From: Armatimonadota bacterium | GTDB lineage: Bacteria > Armatimonadota > JAAZEB01 | Assembly (NCBI GenBank): GCA_012512505.1 | Contig: JAAZEB010000335.1 | Coordinates: 1-38,025, forward strand | Direction of reading: 5' to 3' | Length of the DNA stretch: 38,025 bases | Shown: positions 13,967 through 22,261 of the stretch, piece after piece | How positions within the stretch are numbered: the stretch's first letter is position 1 | Layout of the letters: the number at the start of each line of letters is the position of its first letter | Notes under the pieces: model-generated | Databases searched by the model: none | Told to the model about the DNA's origin: nothing | The model's input: the letters and a program-made list of their open reading frames with translations, nothing else | Translations under genes and position numbers: made by a program

Positions 13967-16684
13967 TTACCGGCGGCGCACGGTGAGGGTCACCGTGGTG
14001 CCGGGCGAGATGGCGTTGGGGTTGCCTTGGCCCTTGGTGGGCATCGGGAAGCGCACCGAGGGGTCGTCGGTGATCCCCGCGAGGGGGATGCTCACGCGCG
14101 CGCCGGGCTTCAGCGCGCTGACCACTCGGAAGTGCAGCAGGTTGCCGTCCACCTGCACGTCTCCTAGCTTGCGGCCGGCCGGCAGGGGGTGCCCCTCCAG
14201 GAAGGCGCAGCTTCGCGGGTTGAGGCGCTGGTCGAAGACCAGGGTGGCGCGGCCATCGGGATCGAGGCGAGACGCTTTCACCACCGGCGGCTCGAAGTAG
14301 ACCTCCCAGCGCAAGCAAAACTCGTAGTAGGTGGTGGTGCGCAGGCCCAGGCGGTGAGAGGTCGCCTCCATCGCCCGCATCCAGGCGGGGTCGCGGCGGT
14401 AGTCGCAGGTGGAGCAAACATCGGCCTGCACGCCCATCGGCAGGCCGGGCGCGGCGTCTTGCACGGCCTGGGCGTAAGGCGCGTAGCCCTCCACGTAGGT
14501 GGGCGGCTGGTCGTGGCGGTACCAGTCGGGGGCATGGCTCTGCAGGAAGTGCGCGTCCGGGCGCAGTTCCACCACCAGGCGGGCGGGGTCTTGCGACTCG
14601 TTCTCGCGCATCGCCGCCGGCCCCTCCGGGTGCGCCAGGGCGATCGTCCAAGTGGCGAACGGCACGTGGGGGAATTGACGGCGGAAGCCACCCTCACCAT
14701 CCAGCACCTCGCGCTGGAAGTCGATGATCGACTGAATGCGGAACTCGACGAAATCCTCGTAGAGGCGGCGGTCCCGCTCGTAGTAGTGGGGGTCCTCCGG
14801 GTTGGTGAAGTTGGGGAAGGCGGCGTGCCCGGTCGCCTGTTGGAAGGCGCGCACGAAGCCCGGGCTGACGTCGCTGAAGCAGGGCTTGCCGCTGAAGAGC
14901 GTTGGCCCGTTCATCGTTGGGTAGTGGACCTCATAGAAGAGCATCCCGTCGAAGGGGTACTTCCGGAACAGGCGCGCCAGGTGCTGTTTCCACCACTGTT
15001 GGTAGCCGCGGTGGATGTAGGAGAAGAAGCGGTAGCCGTCGTACTGTGGCCCCGAGAGCTGCAGGCGCCACTCCTCGTGCTCGGGAGGGAAGAGGCGGTC
15101 GGGCATGTAGACGCCGGTGGGGAAGAAGGTGCCCCACACCTCGATTCCCTGCCGCCTGGCCTCCTCCACCAATCCGGGAACGGCCACCTCGTCCGACAGG
15201 CAGATCAGGTGCAGGCAGTCGAAGCCGTTCGCCTTCAGCTCCGCGACGATGCTGGCGGCGCTGCGCCCTTGATAGTAAGCGAAGCCGGGATCGACCTGCA
15301 CCGCCCGGCGCGGCTTCACCCGCGGCGAGTGGAACGCCAGCGGCGGCCGTTCACTCTCGCGGAGCGCCTGCTCGCACTCCAGGAGGGCGCGCACCACGTG
15401 GTGCCCTGCCTTCCAGCCAGCGCCGCCCCGCGGCGAGCGCTCGCCCGTCTTCAGGTTGACGCCACCCAGCCAGGCGCCGGAGTGGTCGACCACCAGATGA
15501 CGGAACGTGTAGCGGCAGACGCGCGCGAACGCTTCCCAGTAGCGCTCTTCCCGGGTTGCCGCGTAGAGGCGCGCGCAGAGCAGCATCCCCTCGGCCTGCG
15601 TCCACCAACTGGGGCCGTCCGGGTCGTTCGGCCGGCCGCGGATCGGCCCCCAGACGCGAACGCACCCCTCCGGCGTCAGGCCCAGTTTCAGGAAGGCGTC
15701 GCCGGCGCGCCGGAGCCAGGGCAGGAAGCTGCGCGGATCCTTGCCCAGCACCCGCGCTACATCCTGGAGGTACCAGGCCAGCTCGGCGTTGTGCCCGAAC
15801 AGCGTCTGCTGCTGCGGATCTCCTGCCGGTGGTCCCGGCTGCCAGTCGCGCCGGACGGTCACATAGGCGTTGCGGGAGACGCGGTGGATAGCCTGACGGG
15901 TGAGCCGGGCGTACAGCTCCTCGAGGCGCTCGCGGAGCAGCTTCGTGGGCGCCACCTGGAAGAGGCGGGCCAGCGCGAGGGCGGCGTGCAGGTTGGTGCC
16001 GATCGCCTTGGTGGCGTTCTCCGGGGCGTCTGGCGCCCGGTCGCACCGCTCCAGGTAGCCGCCGTGCGTCGCGTCGTGCCCGTGGGCATCCAGCCAGGCG
16101 AACGTCTCCAGCGCCAGGCGCCGCGCCCGGCTGTCGCTCAGCAGCCGGTAGCAGTCGGACAGCACGTAGACGACGTACACCTGCCCGAGCGTTTGCCGCG
16201 AGGCATCCTGCACCGTGCCATCGCGCTGGACCTCGGTATACCAGCCGCCTTCGGGATGGCGGAAGTGCCGCTCCAGGAAGTCGAGGCCCTGCTCGTACTG
16301 GCGCCGGAGGCGCTGCCGGGTCGCGTCGTCGGAGGCGCGCCGGATGGCGACGGCATGCACGAAGAGGAGGCGCAGGTGGGTGATCAGAGCCTTGGGGGCG
16401 TCTGGCTGGGTGGGCCGTCCGTCGGCATCGAACCAGACCAGATAGCCCCCATGCTCCGGATCGACGATCCCCGGTGCCGTCCAGAAGGGAAGGACCTCCT
16501 GCTCCAAGTGCCGGGCCAGGGCATTGGCCACCGGCCCCGGCTGGAGTTCCGCCGGCAGGTGCGCCGAGGCGTGCGGCTCGGCAGCGACCGCGTGTGACAT
16601 GGGCACTGCCCCGACGAGAGTGACAATGAGCAGGGCCAGCGCGAGCAGCAGAGCTACCTGGCTTGGGTGGAGGTTGGCGTGCAT
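13967..16684 (-). CDS. Secreted fusion: AGE/cellobiose 2-epimerase-like domain plus GH10-like glycosidase domain
   Basis: A 905-residue protein with an N-terminal signal peptide (hydrophobic residues about 10-27, cleavage likely near 'AVAAEP'). Residues about 50-445 match the N-acylglucosamine/cellobiose 2-epimerase (alpha/alpha)6 barrel: 'HGGYLVWFDADGRP', 'NLHAALALARLF', 'FGHNAELAWYLQDVA', 'WWTQAEGMLL', 'GWKAGHHVVRALLE', the last three carrying the family's catalytic-region His and Trp positions. Residues about 460-800 look like a TIM-barrel glycosidase of the GH10-like type ('GFDCLHLICLSDE', 'YPFDGMLFYEVHYP'). A beta-sandwich-like end follows ('GDVQVDGNLLHFRVVSALK'). It could release and isomerise or bind sugars outside the cytoplasm. 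The start overlaps the end of thi4 by 31 bases, so it is likely on the riboswitch-controlled transcript. Fusion of these two folds is unusual to me. Confidence 0.78.
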   Translation of the reverse strand: MHANLHPSQVALLLALALLIVTLVGAVPMSHAVAAEPHASAHLPAELQPGPVANALARHLEQEVLPFWTAPGIVDPEHGGYLVWFDADGRPTQPDAPKALITHLRLLFVHAVAIRRASDDATRQRLRRQYEQGLDFLERHFRHPEGGWYTEVQRDGTVQDASRQTLGQVYVVYVLSDCYRLLSDSRARRLALETFAWLDAHGHDATHGGYLERCDRAPDAPENATKAIGTNLHAALALARLFQVAPTKLLRERLEELYARLTRQAIHRVSRNAYVTVRRDWQPGPPAGDPQQQTLFGHNAELAWYLQDVARVLGKDPRSFLPWLRRAGDAFLKLGLTPEGCVRVWGPIRGRPNDPDGPSWWTQAEGMLLCARLYAATREERYWEAFARVCRYTFRHLVVDHSGAWLGGVNLKTGERSPRGGAGWKAGHHVVRALLECEQALRESERPPLAFHSPRVKPRRAVQVDPGFAYYQGRSAASIVAELKANGFDCLHLICLSDEVAVPGLVEEARRQGIEVWGTFFPTGVYMPDRLFPPEHEEWRLQLSGPQYDGYRFFSYIHRGYQQWWKQHLARLFRKYPFDGMLFYEVHYPTMNGPTLFSGKPCFSDVSPGFVRAFQQATGHAAFPNFTNPEDPHYYERDRRLYEDFVEFRIQSIIDFQREVLDGEGGFRRQFPHVPFATWTIALAHPEGPAAMRENESQDPARLVVELRPDAHFLQSHAPDWYRHDQPPTYVEGYAPYAQAVQDAAPGLPMGVQADVCSTCDYRRDPAWMRAMEATSHRLGLRTTTYYEFCLRWEVYFEPPVVKASRLDPDGRATLVFDQRLNPRSCAFLEGHPLPAGRKLGDVQVDGNLLHFRVVSALKPGARVSIPLAGITDDPSVRFPMPTKGQGNPNAISPGTTVTLTVRRR

Positions 16685-17445
16685 GGGGAGAGCTTCTCCG
16701 TCGCCAGCCGGGCTCCTTTCTTGCCGGACAGAAGCATTCCGCCGAAAATGGGCCCCATCCTGGGGGTGCCATGAAACTGGGCGCAGGCCATGCCGGTGAT
16801 GATCAAGCCGGGGTACACCTCCCGGGTGCCATCTACCACCCCCTGCTCGCCAAGCTGCGCGTTCATCGTGTCCTCGCCCTTCAGCGCGATGATCCCCCGC
16901 CGTGCCAGGCAGTTGAGCACCACGGCCTCGTGTCCGGTGCTGTCTATCACCAGCTTGCTGCGGAAGGTGAGCGGGTCGACGTGCAGCCCGGTCTGCTTGT
17001 AGGCGCTGTCGTTCACGACCACGCCGCCCACCGCACGCTTTTCATCGAAGTAGACATCCTCCAGGGCGAAGAGGTTGAGCAGGATGACGCCGCTGTCCAC
17101 GGCCTTCTTGATGAGTGACGCGGCGAACCCAACGGACGAGACGACGAGGTAGCCATCGGCCTCCGCGTACTGGCACCCGATCTCCGCCAGGATCTCGGCG
17201 GTGTTTCGCTCCAACACCACCCGGTTGAAGCCCTTGCCGCCACCCCAGATGCCGCCTCCGGGCGTCATCCGCTTCTCCATGACGACCACCTTGCGGCCTT
17301 GTTCGGCCAGGGTGTAGGCGGCCACCAGCCCACTGGGCCCCCCGCCCACGACGATCACCTCTGATTCGAGCGCTTGCTCCAGCGTGGCGAAGTAGTCGCG
17401 GACGATCAGCCGCGAAACGTCGAGGTCCGAGAACGATCCGATCAT
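16654..17445 (-). CDS. thi4: Thiamine thiazole synthase Thi4, His-type (non-suicide)
   Basis: A 263-residue FAD/NAD-type fold enzyme that makes the thiazole half of thiamine from NAD and glycine. Seen: GGGPSG (34-39), GGGIWGGG (63-70), the STGHEA segment (169-174) and the hallmark GPIFGGMLLSG (231-241). In plant and yeast Thi4 a Cys in '(T)QSCMDPN' donates its sulfur and kills the enzyme; here the aligned segment is 'QTGLHVDP' with His155, as in archaeal catalytic forms that use sulfide. I start at the ATG at 17445, which has a G-rich ribosome site, over an in-frame start 36 bases upstream. A TPP riboswitch precedes it. No other thi gene is present. The last 31 bases overlap the next gene. 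Confidence 0.93.
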   Translation of the reverse strand: MIGSFSDLDVSRLIVRDYFATLEQALESEVIVVGGGPSGLVAAYTLAEQGRKVVVMEKRMTPGGGIWGGGKGFNRVVLERNTAEILAEIGCQYAEADGYLVVSSVGFAASLIKKAVDSGVILLNLFALEDVYFDEKRAVGGVVVNDSAYKQTGLHVDPLTFRSKLVIDSTGHEAVVLNCLARRGIIALKGEDTMNAQLGEQGVVDGTREVYPGLIITGMACAQFHGTPRMGPIFGGMLLSGKKGARLATEKLSPCTPTSTQAR

Positions 17446-17581
17446 TACAACTGCCCCCAATCCATGGCATCCACCCGGCATCGGCAGTGGCGGGTGGAAT
17501 GGAGTAGTCGTGGGGGAGCGTGAGGTGAGCTGGCGCGGGTGACGCCTGCCGCGCCAACGTCCGCGCTACACGAAGAGGCTT

Positions 17582-17678
17582 CCGCATTCCCTACGCCGGT
17601 ATTACCCGGGTCAGGTTCCAAGGGATGAGGCGGTGAATCCCGCCTCTCTCAGCCTGGCTCAACCAGCACCCCCAGCGG
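17582..17678 (-). promoter_or_regulatory. TPP riboswitch (THI element) for thi4
   Basis: Reading the - strand: P1/P2 start GGGGGTGC (17666-17673), the thi box GGCTGAGAGAGG (about 17643-17654), CCCTTGGAACCTGA (about 17610-17623), GGGTAATACCGGCGTAGGG (17588-17608) and closing GAATGCGG. All conserved bases of the THI element are in order, and P1 can close with CCGC/GCGG. The 136 bases between it and thi4 include the hairpin CCACCCG/CGGGTGG (17471-17497) near the ribosome site, which might be part of the expression platform. TPP binding is expected to lower thi4 expression. Confidence 0.97.
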
Positions 17679-17688
17679 TTCTGGCCTT

Positions 17689-17717
17689 ATGTTACCACAG
17701 AAGCCCTCCTTCCGCAA
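17689..17717 (-). promoter_or_regulatory. Likely sigma-70-type promoter of the thi4 transcript
   Basis: On the - strand TTGCGG (17712-17717) and TAACAT (17689-17694) are separated by 17 bases, and transcription would begin just before the riboswitch. The position is right although the match to consensus is moderate. Confidence 0.55.
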
Positions 17718-17829
17718 GCCTGGCAGCAGGAGCCCAACGGGGTACCGCCGAACCCCGGGGGAGACAATGGCCGCCCCGCGGGCAACGCCTGGCCGCCGCT
17801 GGGCAATCCGCAGTTCCGAGGAGGTTCCC

Positions 17830-19224
17830 ATGGTGCCGATGACCCGTCGCCGGTTTCTGAAGAGCTCCGCGATGGCCGCCGGGGTAACGATCCTTCCCTC
17901 TGGCCTCCTCCACGGCCAGAGCGCGAACGAGAAGCTGAACATCGCCTGCATCGGGGTAGGGGGGCGCGGGGCCGCCCACGTGATCGCCTCGCTGAGCCAG
18001 AACCTGGTGGCCCTGTGCGACATCGATGACAACCACCTGAACGGGGCACTCACGGCGATCAACGCGGAGTGCGAGAAGCGGGGCATTCCCGCCCCGACGC
18101 CGCGCAAATTCGCCGACTACCGCGAGATGTTCGACCAGATGGGCCGGGAGATCGACGCCGTGGTCGTCTCCACGCCGGACCATCACCACGCGCCGGCGGC
18201 GATGCGGGCGATTAAGCTCGGCAAGCACGTCTACTGCGAGAAGCCGCTGACGCATAACATCCGCGAGGCCCGGCTGCTGGCCCAGGCGGCGAAGGAGGCC
18301 GGCGTCGCCACCCAGATGGGCAACCAGGGCCGGGCCGACGAGGGATGGCGCCGGCTGTGCGAGTGGATCTGGGCCGGGGCGATTGGCCAGGTGCAGGAAG
18401 TCCATGTTTGGACCGACCGGCCGGGGATCCCGGCGCGCTTCTGGTGGCCGCAGGGCGGAGGGCGGCCCGAGGGCACCGACCCGATTCCCGCGCACTTGCA
18501 CTGGGATCTCTTCCTTGGCCCGGCGCCGGAGCGTCCCTACTGCGCCGTCTACAAGGAAGGCAAGTTCCAGGGCCAGAACGTCTACCACCCGTTCGTGTGG
18601 CGTGGCTGGTGGGACTTCGGTACCGGCGCCCTGGGCGACATCGGCTGCCACGCCATGAGTGGCATGTTCACCGCCCTGAAGATCGAGCACGCCAGCGCCG
18701 TTGAACTGGTGAAAGACTCTGGCGATGGCACCGACGAGATGTTCCCTCGCTCTGCCGTCATCCGCTGGGATATCCCCGCGCGGGGCGACCTGGCGCCGCT
18801 CAAGATCTTCTGGTACGACGGCGCGGCCTACCCGCCGCGCGAGATTGGCGAGCTTCCCGAGGGCCGGAACTACCCCGACGGCGGCATGATCCTGGTCGGC
18901 GACCGGGGGAAGCTTTGGGATGGCCCCTCCTGGATCTCGGGCGAGCGGATGAAGGATTGGCAAGAGCCGGAGAAGACGCTCCCGCGCTGCGAAAGCGATC
19001 ACTTCAGCGAGTGGATCGCCGCCTGTAAGGGGGGCCGCCCTGCCTTCTCCAACTTCGTGGACCACGCCGGCCCCCTCACCGAGTTGGTGCTGCTAGGCAA
19101 CCTGGCGCTGAAAGCCGGCATCGGTAACCGCGTGGAGTGGGATGGACCGAACCTGCGCGTCACCAACCGGCCAGAGCTGAACCAATGGGTTGGCCGCCGC
19201 TACCGCGCCGGCTGGTCGGTCTAG
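17830..19224 (+). CDS. Tat-exported Gfo/Idh/MocA family oxidoreductase
   Basis: A 464-residue protein with a twin-arginine signal: TRRRFLKSS (residues 5-13) then a hydrophobic stretch to about residue 28. The Rossmann site is GVGGRG (42-47); the family's EKP is at 137-139 ('VYCEKPLTHN'); 'FGTGALGDIGCHAMSG' holds the conserved Asp-x-Gly-x-His region. Proteins of this class, common in Planctomycetota and Armatimonadota, fold with their dinucleotide in the cytoplasm before export; several act as glycosidases or oxidoreductases on extracellular sugars. I start at the ATG at 17830 (GAGGAGG six bases upstream); an ATG at 17839 would also keep the Tat motif. It diverges from the riboswitch-thi4 unit. 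Confidence 0.93.
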   Translation: MVPMTRRRFLKSSAMAAGVTILPSGLLHGQSANEKLNIACIGVGGRGAAHVIASLSQNLVALCDIDDNHLNGALTAINAECEKRGIPAPTPRKFADYREMFDQMGREIDAVVVSTPDHHHAPAAMRAIKLGKHVYCEKPLTHNIREARLLAQAAKEAGVATQMGNQGRADEGWRRLCEWIWAGAIGQVQEVHVWTDRPGIPARFWWPQGGGRPEGTDPIPAHLHWDLFLGPAPERPYCAVYKEGKFQGQNVYHPFVWRGWWDFGTGALGDIGCHAMSGMFTALKIEHASAVELVKDSGDGTDEMFPRSAVIRWDIPARGDLAPLKIFWYDGAAYPPREIGELPEGRNYPDGGMILVGDRGKLWDGPSWISGERMKDWQEPEKTLPRCESDHFSEWIAACKGGRPAFSNFVDHAGPLTELVLLGNLALKAGIGNRVEWDGPNLRVTNRPELNQWVGRRYRAGWSV

Positions 19225-19335
19225 AGACGCGCTCTTTCCGGCCGGCGCTCCGGGCCGCTCTCAGGTTTGTGGGCCACCGTGCCGAATGCAGGAGTACACA
19301 CCGCGTAGCTGCGAGGGATCAATGGGAGCGGCCGG

Positions 19336-19812
19336 ATGTACCGCATCGAGCTGACAACGTACGGTTACAAGGTGACGCTGGCGGGTTCAGTATCGGCCCG
19401 CGCGTTGACGGCCTGGGTGCAGGAATCCGAGTCGCTCCTTGCCGGCCAGACCGGCGAGTTCGGCGTGCTGTTCGATGTGCGGCAGCTCAAGGCGATCGGC
19501 TTTGAGGAGCGCGAGGTGCTGCGCAAGGCGCGCCTGCTTTACCGCGAAAAGGGGATGCGCCGCTCGGTGGTGGTGGGCGAGGGCGCCGCGCTGCTCCAGC
19601 AGTTGCGGCAGGTGGCGGTCGACTCACGGTCGGCGGCCCTGGAGCGTTACCTGGACGCCCTGCAGGTGCACGACTGGGGCCGGCACGCCCTCGGCTGGCT
19701 CCAGAACGGGATCGAGCCGGGCAGCCGGGCGTTGCTGCCGCCGGTCAGCCGGCCGGCGCCCCGGCGAGGCGGGATCTGGTCGGTGTGGCGCGCGCTCATC
19801 GGGAGCTGGTAG
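19336..19812 (+). CDS. STAS/SpoIIAA-like domain protein
   Basis: A 158-residue soluble protein. The N-terminal beta strands ('MYRIELTTYGYKVTLAGSVSA'), helix and 'FGVLFDVRQLKAIG' resemble the SpoIIAA/STAS-like fold, where the central strand ends in Asp. The later 'ERYLDALQVHDWGRHALGWLQNGIEP' matches a segment seen near the C-terminus of SpoIIAA-like proteins of unknown function. A basic Pro/Arg-rich tail ends it. No kinase or anti-sigma partner is adjacent, so a regulatory role is only suggested. GGGAG seven bases before the ATG supports the start. It lies 111 bases after the Tat-exported oxidoreductase. Confidence 0.65.
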   Translation: MYRIELTTYGYKVTLAGSVSARALTAWVQESESLLAGQTGEFGVLFDVRQLKAIGFEEREVLRKARLLYREKGMRRSVVVGEGAALLQQLRQVAVDSRSAALERYLDALQVHDWGRHALGWLQNGIEPGSRALLPPVSRPAPRRGGIWSVWRALIGSW

Positions 19813-19845
19813 CGGCGAGCGCCGGCTTGTGCCTTTGGGGGCCGC

Positions 19846-22086
19846 TTACCGTCGGCGCACGGCGGCCGTCGTGGCGGCAGCGGTCAGTAGAGAGAGCGTG
19901 GCCAGCGTCAGGTAGAGCCCCAGCCGGAAGCTGGCCGGACGATAGGTAAACTCGACGACGTGCCGGCCGGCCGGCACCGCCACCGCCCGCAGGATGTAGT
20001 TCGCGGCCTGCACCGGCACCTCCCGGCCATCCACCGTGGCACGCCACCCGGGGAAATACTGATCTGCCAGGATCAGCAGCGCGTTGGCCGAAGCCTCCAC
20101 CGCCACCCGCACCCGGCCGTTGCGCGCCTCGGTGATGCGGACGCTTTCCGGACCGGCCGCCGGCGCCAGTGGCAGAGCCGGGGGCGCCTCCAGCACGGCC
20201 ACCTGATCCATAGCAAACCGCTCCGCGGCGAGGGTTTCCAGCACGCGCGCGGTCGGCTCGACGCGGGCGCGGTGAACCAGGAAGGCGCGCGGCCGTGCCG
20301 CCCGGTTGCGGTAGACGTGCAGGTCGGGGCTGGCGACTAGTTCCAGCTTGGGGCTGGTGAGCGGCGTGGCGCTCAGGACGTAGGCGGCGTTGAGGAAGTC
20401 CACGCCGGGGGTATCCACGCTGCTGAAGACAAGGGCATTCCCGAGCTTCACCGGCTTCCCCTGCTGCCGCGACTCGACGAACTCCGCGAACTGGCGGTAG
20501 CGGCGGGGATACATCGCGTCGCCCCCTTGCACCTCGGCCAGGCCCACGGGCAGGTTGCAGTTGGGGATCATCGCGTTCAGGAAGTTGCTGCCCTCGGCGC
20601 GGAGGGCCAGCACGCGCTCCTGACCGGCCTGGGCGCGCAGCAGGCGCAGCGACTCCGTCTCGAAGTAGAGCATGCCCGGATCTTGGGCCGGGTTGAAGCG
20701 CATCCCAAACAGGAACAGATCGACCGCGGCAATCGCCGGCAGGGCCCAGAGCGCCCGGGGGCGAGCCGCGCCGCCGACAATCGCCCCGGCGGCCACCAGC
20801 GCGGTGACCAGGAAGAGGCCCACCGCCCCGGCGACGTAGCTGCCCAGACGCAGACCCAGGATCGTCTCCATCTGCCGGGTGTAGGTGAGGCTGACGGCGG
20901 CGCTGGCGGCGATCAGGAGGCCGGCCAGGACCAGGGCCAGCGTTCGCCGCCGCTCGCGTGGCAGATCGGCCACGGCCTCGGCCCCCAGGGCGCCGAGGCA
21001 GGCGACGGCCAGGGAGAAGACCCCCAGGATGCGCGCTGGGTTGGCGAGCTGGGTGAAGCCGGGCACCCCGTAGTAGAAGAGGGCGTAGAGGGGAGTGCCC
21101 AGGGCCATCAGCAGCGCCACCACGGCCAGGGCGAAGAAGAAGCGGGTGTGTCCATCGCGCCGCAGCCACAGCGCCGGCGCGACCAGCAGCAGCGGCAGGA
21201 TCCCCAGGTAGCCGCAGTACTCCACGTACTCCAGTCCCTTAGGGATGTTGCCCCAGTAGTTGTAATCCACCGGGTGGCCGAAGAAGCCTGGCACCAGGAA
21301 GGAGACCAGGTGCCGCAGCGGGAGGGCGCTGGCAAGCACTCCGGCGAGCGGGTTGCCGCCGGCGCGCTGGTTGTAGCGGCCTAGCTCCAGCGTCGGCAGC
21401 AGTTGGTGGGCGGCGAGGGCGATCCCGAAGGCTACCACCGCGGCGGCTACGGCCCAGCGTGTCGGGCGGAGCCCACTGCGCCAGGCGGCGTAGGCGGCGA
21501 ACGCCATCAGCACGTAGATCGAGTACTGAACGTGCCCGCCCAACAGCGAGAGCCCCAGTGGCGCGGCGGCGTAGAGGGCGAAGCGGACGCCGTGCCCGCG
21601 CGCGTGCCGTTCCCAGAAGTAGAGCGCCAGCGGCAGCCAGATCGTGGCGGCCACCGGCGTCTGATACTCCGCCCAGACGGTGAGGAAGCCGCAGAACATG
21701 AAGGTGATGCCGCCCAGCAGCGCCGCCGCCGGCCGTGGCCCGAGCAAGCGCAGCAACAGGTAAGTGAACGCGCCCGCCAGGAAGACGTGCAGCGCCGCCA
21801 CGTAGCCGTAGGCTTTTGCCGGGTCCACCAGGTAGTGGAGCGCGTTCAGCGGGTAGAGGACTGCCGACGAGTTGTTGGCCAGGAACGGCTGCCCGCAAAA
21901 AGAGTCCGGGTTCCAGAGCGGGATCTCGCCGGCGCGGATCGACCGGGCGGCGAAGAGGCGCCAGGGAAAGAAGAGGAGAATGGCGTCTAGCAGCGGGTTG
22001 TAGGCCTGGCGGAAGTCGGGAAACAGCGCGCGCGAGTAGCTGCGCCATGGCTGCAGCAGCAGGCACAGGTCGGCCGGGAGCAGCAC
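19846..22086 (-). CDS. YfhO-family large membrane protein (GT-C-like); N-terminus uncertain
   Basis: A polytopic protein with about a dozen membrane segments followed by a soluble C-terminal domain and a last helix ('LGLYLTLATLSLLTAAATTAA'). The family pattern is clear: 'GEIPLWNPDSFCGQPFLAN' in the first loop, 'LLGGHVQYSIYV', 'FTQLANPARILGVFSLA' and the C-terminal 'YFPGWRATVDGREVPVQAAN', all typical of YfhO, thought to be a lipid-sugar-dependent glycosyltransferase of the GT-C type. The first canonical start is the GTG at 22086, but the frame stays open to 22326 and encodes a hydrophobic helix just upstream (residues read 'LLALGALAGLTAGFFW') that fits the family's first membrane segment. No ATG, GTG or TTG lies in that extension; a CTG near 22167 is one candidate. 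It follows gtrA-like closely and both probably serve cell-envelope glycosylation. Confidence 0.85.
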   Translation of the reverse strand: MLLPADLCLLLQPWRSYSRALFPDFRQAYNPLLDAILLFFPWRLFAARSIRAGEIPLWNPDSFCGQPFLANNSSAVLYPLNALHYLVDPAKAYGYVAALHVFLAGAFTYLLLRLLGPRPAAALLGGITFMFCGFLTVWAEYQTPVAATIWLPLALYFWERHARGHGVRFALYAAAPLGLSLLGGHVQYSIYVLMAFAAYAAWRSGLRPTRWAVAAAVVAFGIALAAHQLLPTLELGRYNQRAGGNPLAGVLASALPLRHLVSFLVPGFFGHPVDYNYWGNIPKGLEYVEYCGYLGILPLLLVAPALWLRRDGHTRFFFALAVVALLMALGTPLYALFYYGVPGFTQLANPARILGVFSLAVACLGALGAEAVADLPRERRRTLALVLAGLLIAASAAVSLTYTRQMETILGLRLGSYVAGAVGLFLVTALVAAGAIVGGAARPRALWALPAIAAVDLFLFGMRFNPAQDPGMLYFETESLRLLRAQAGQERVLALRAEGSNFLNAMIPNCNLPVGLAEVQGGDAMYPRRYRQFAEFVESRQQGKPVKLGNALVFSSVDTPGVDFLNAAYVLSATPLTSPKLELVASPDLHVYRNRAARPRAFLVHRARVEPTARVLETLAAERFAMDQVAVLEAPPALPLAPAAGPESVRITEARNGRVRVAVEASANALLILADQYFPGWRATVDGREVPVQAANYILRAVAVPAGRHVVEFTYRPASFRLGLYLTLATLSLLTAAATTAAVRRR

Positions 22087-22261
22087 GGCACGGGTGAAGA
22101 GACAGCGCCAGAAGAAGCCGGCGGTGAGGCCTGCCAGTGCGCCCAGCGCGAGGAGGTCCGGGAGCAGCGCTCGCCCGCGTTTGCTGGCGGGGGCACTCTC
22201 CTGCTCGCGGGTGGTCGGGGGCGTATGGGAACGATGGCGGGCGGGGCGAGACGTGGCTGGT

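Noticed and set aside
14189-16597. Long open frame on the + strand opposite the epimerase-glycosidase gene
   Set aside because: It encodes His/Gln/Arg/Val-rich sequence without motifs and is the antisense shadow of a real gene in GC-rich DNA. The same applies to + strand frames at 25098-27281 and 29763-32183 and to the - strand frame at 2187-3659.
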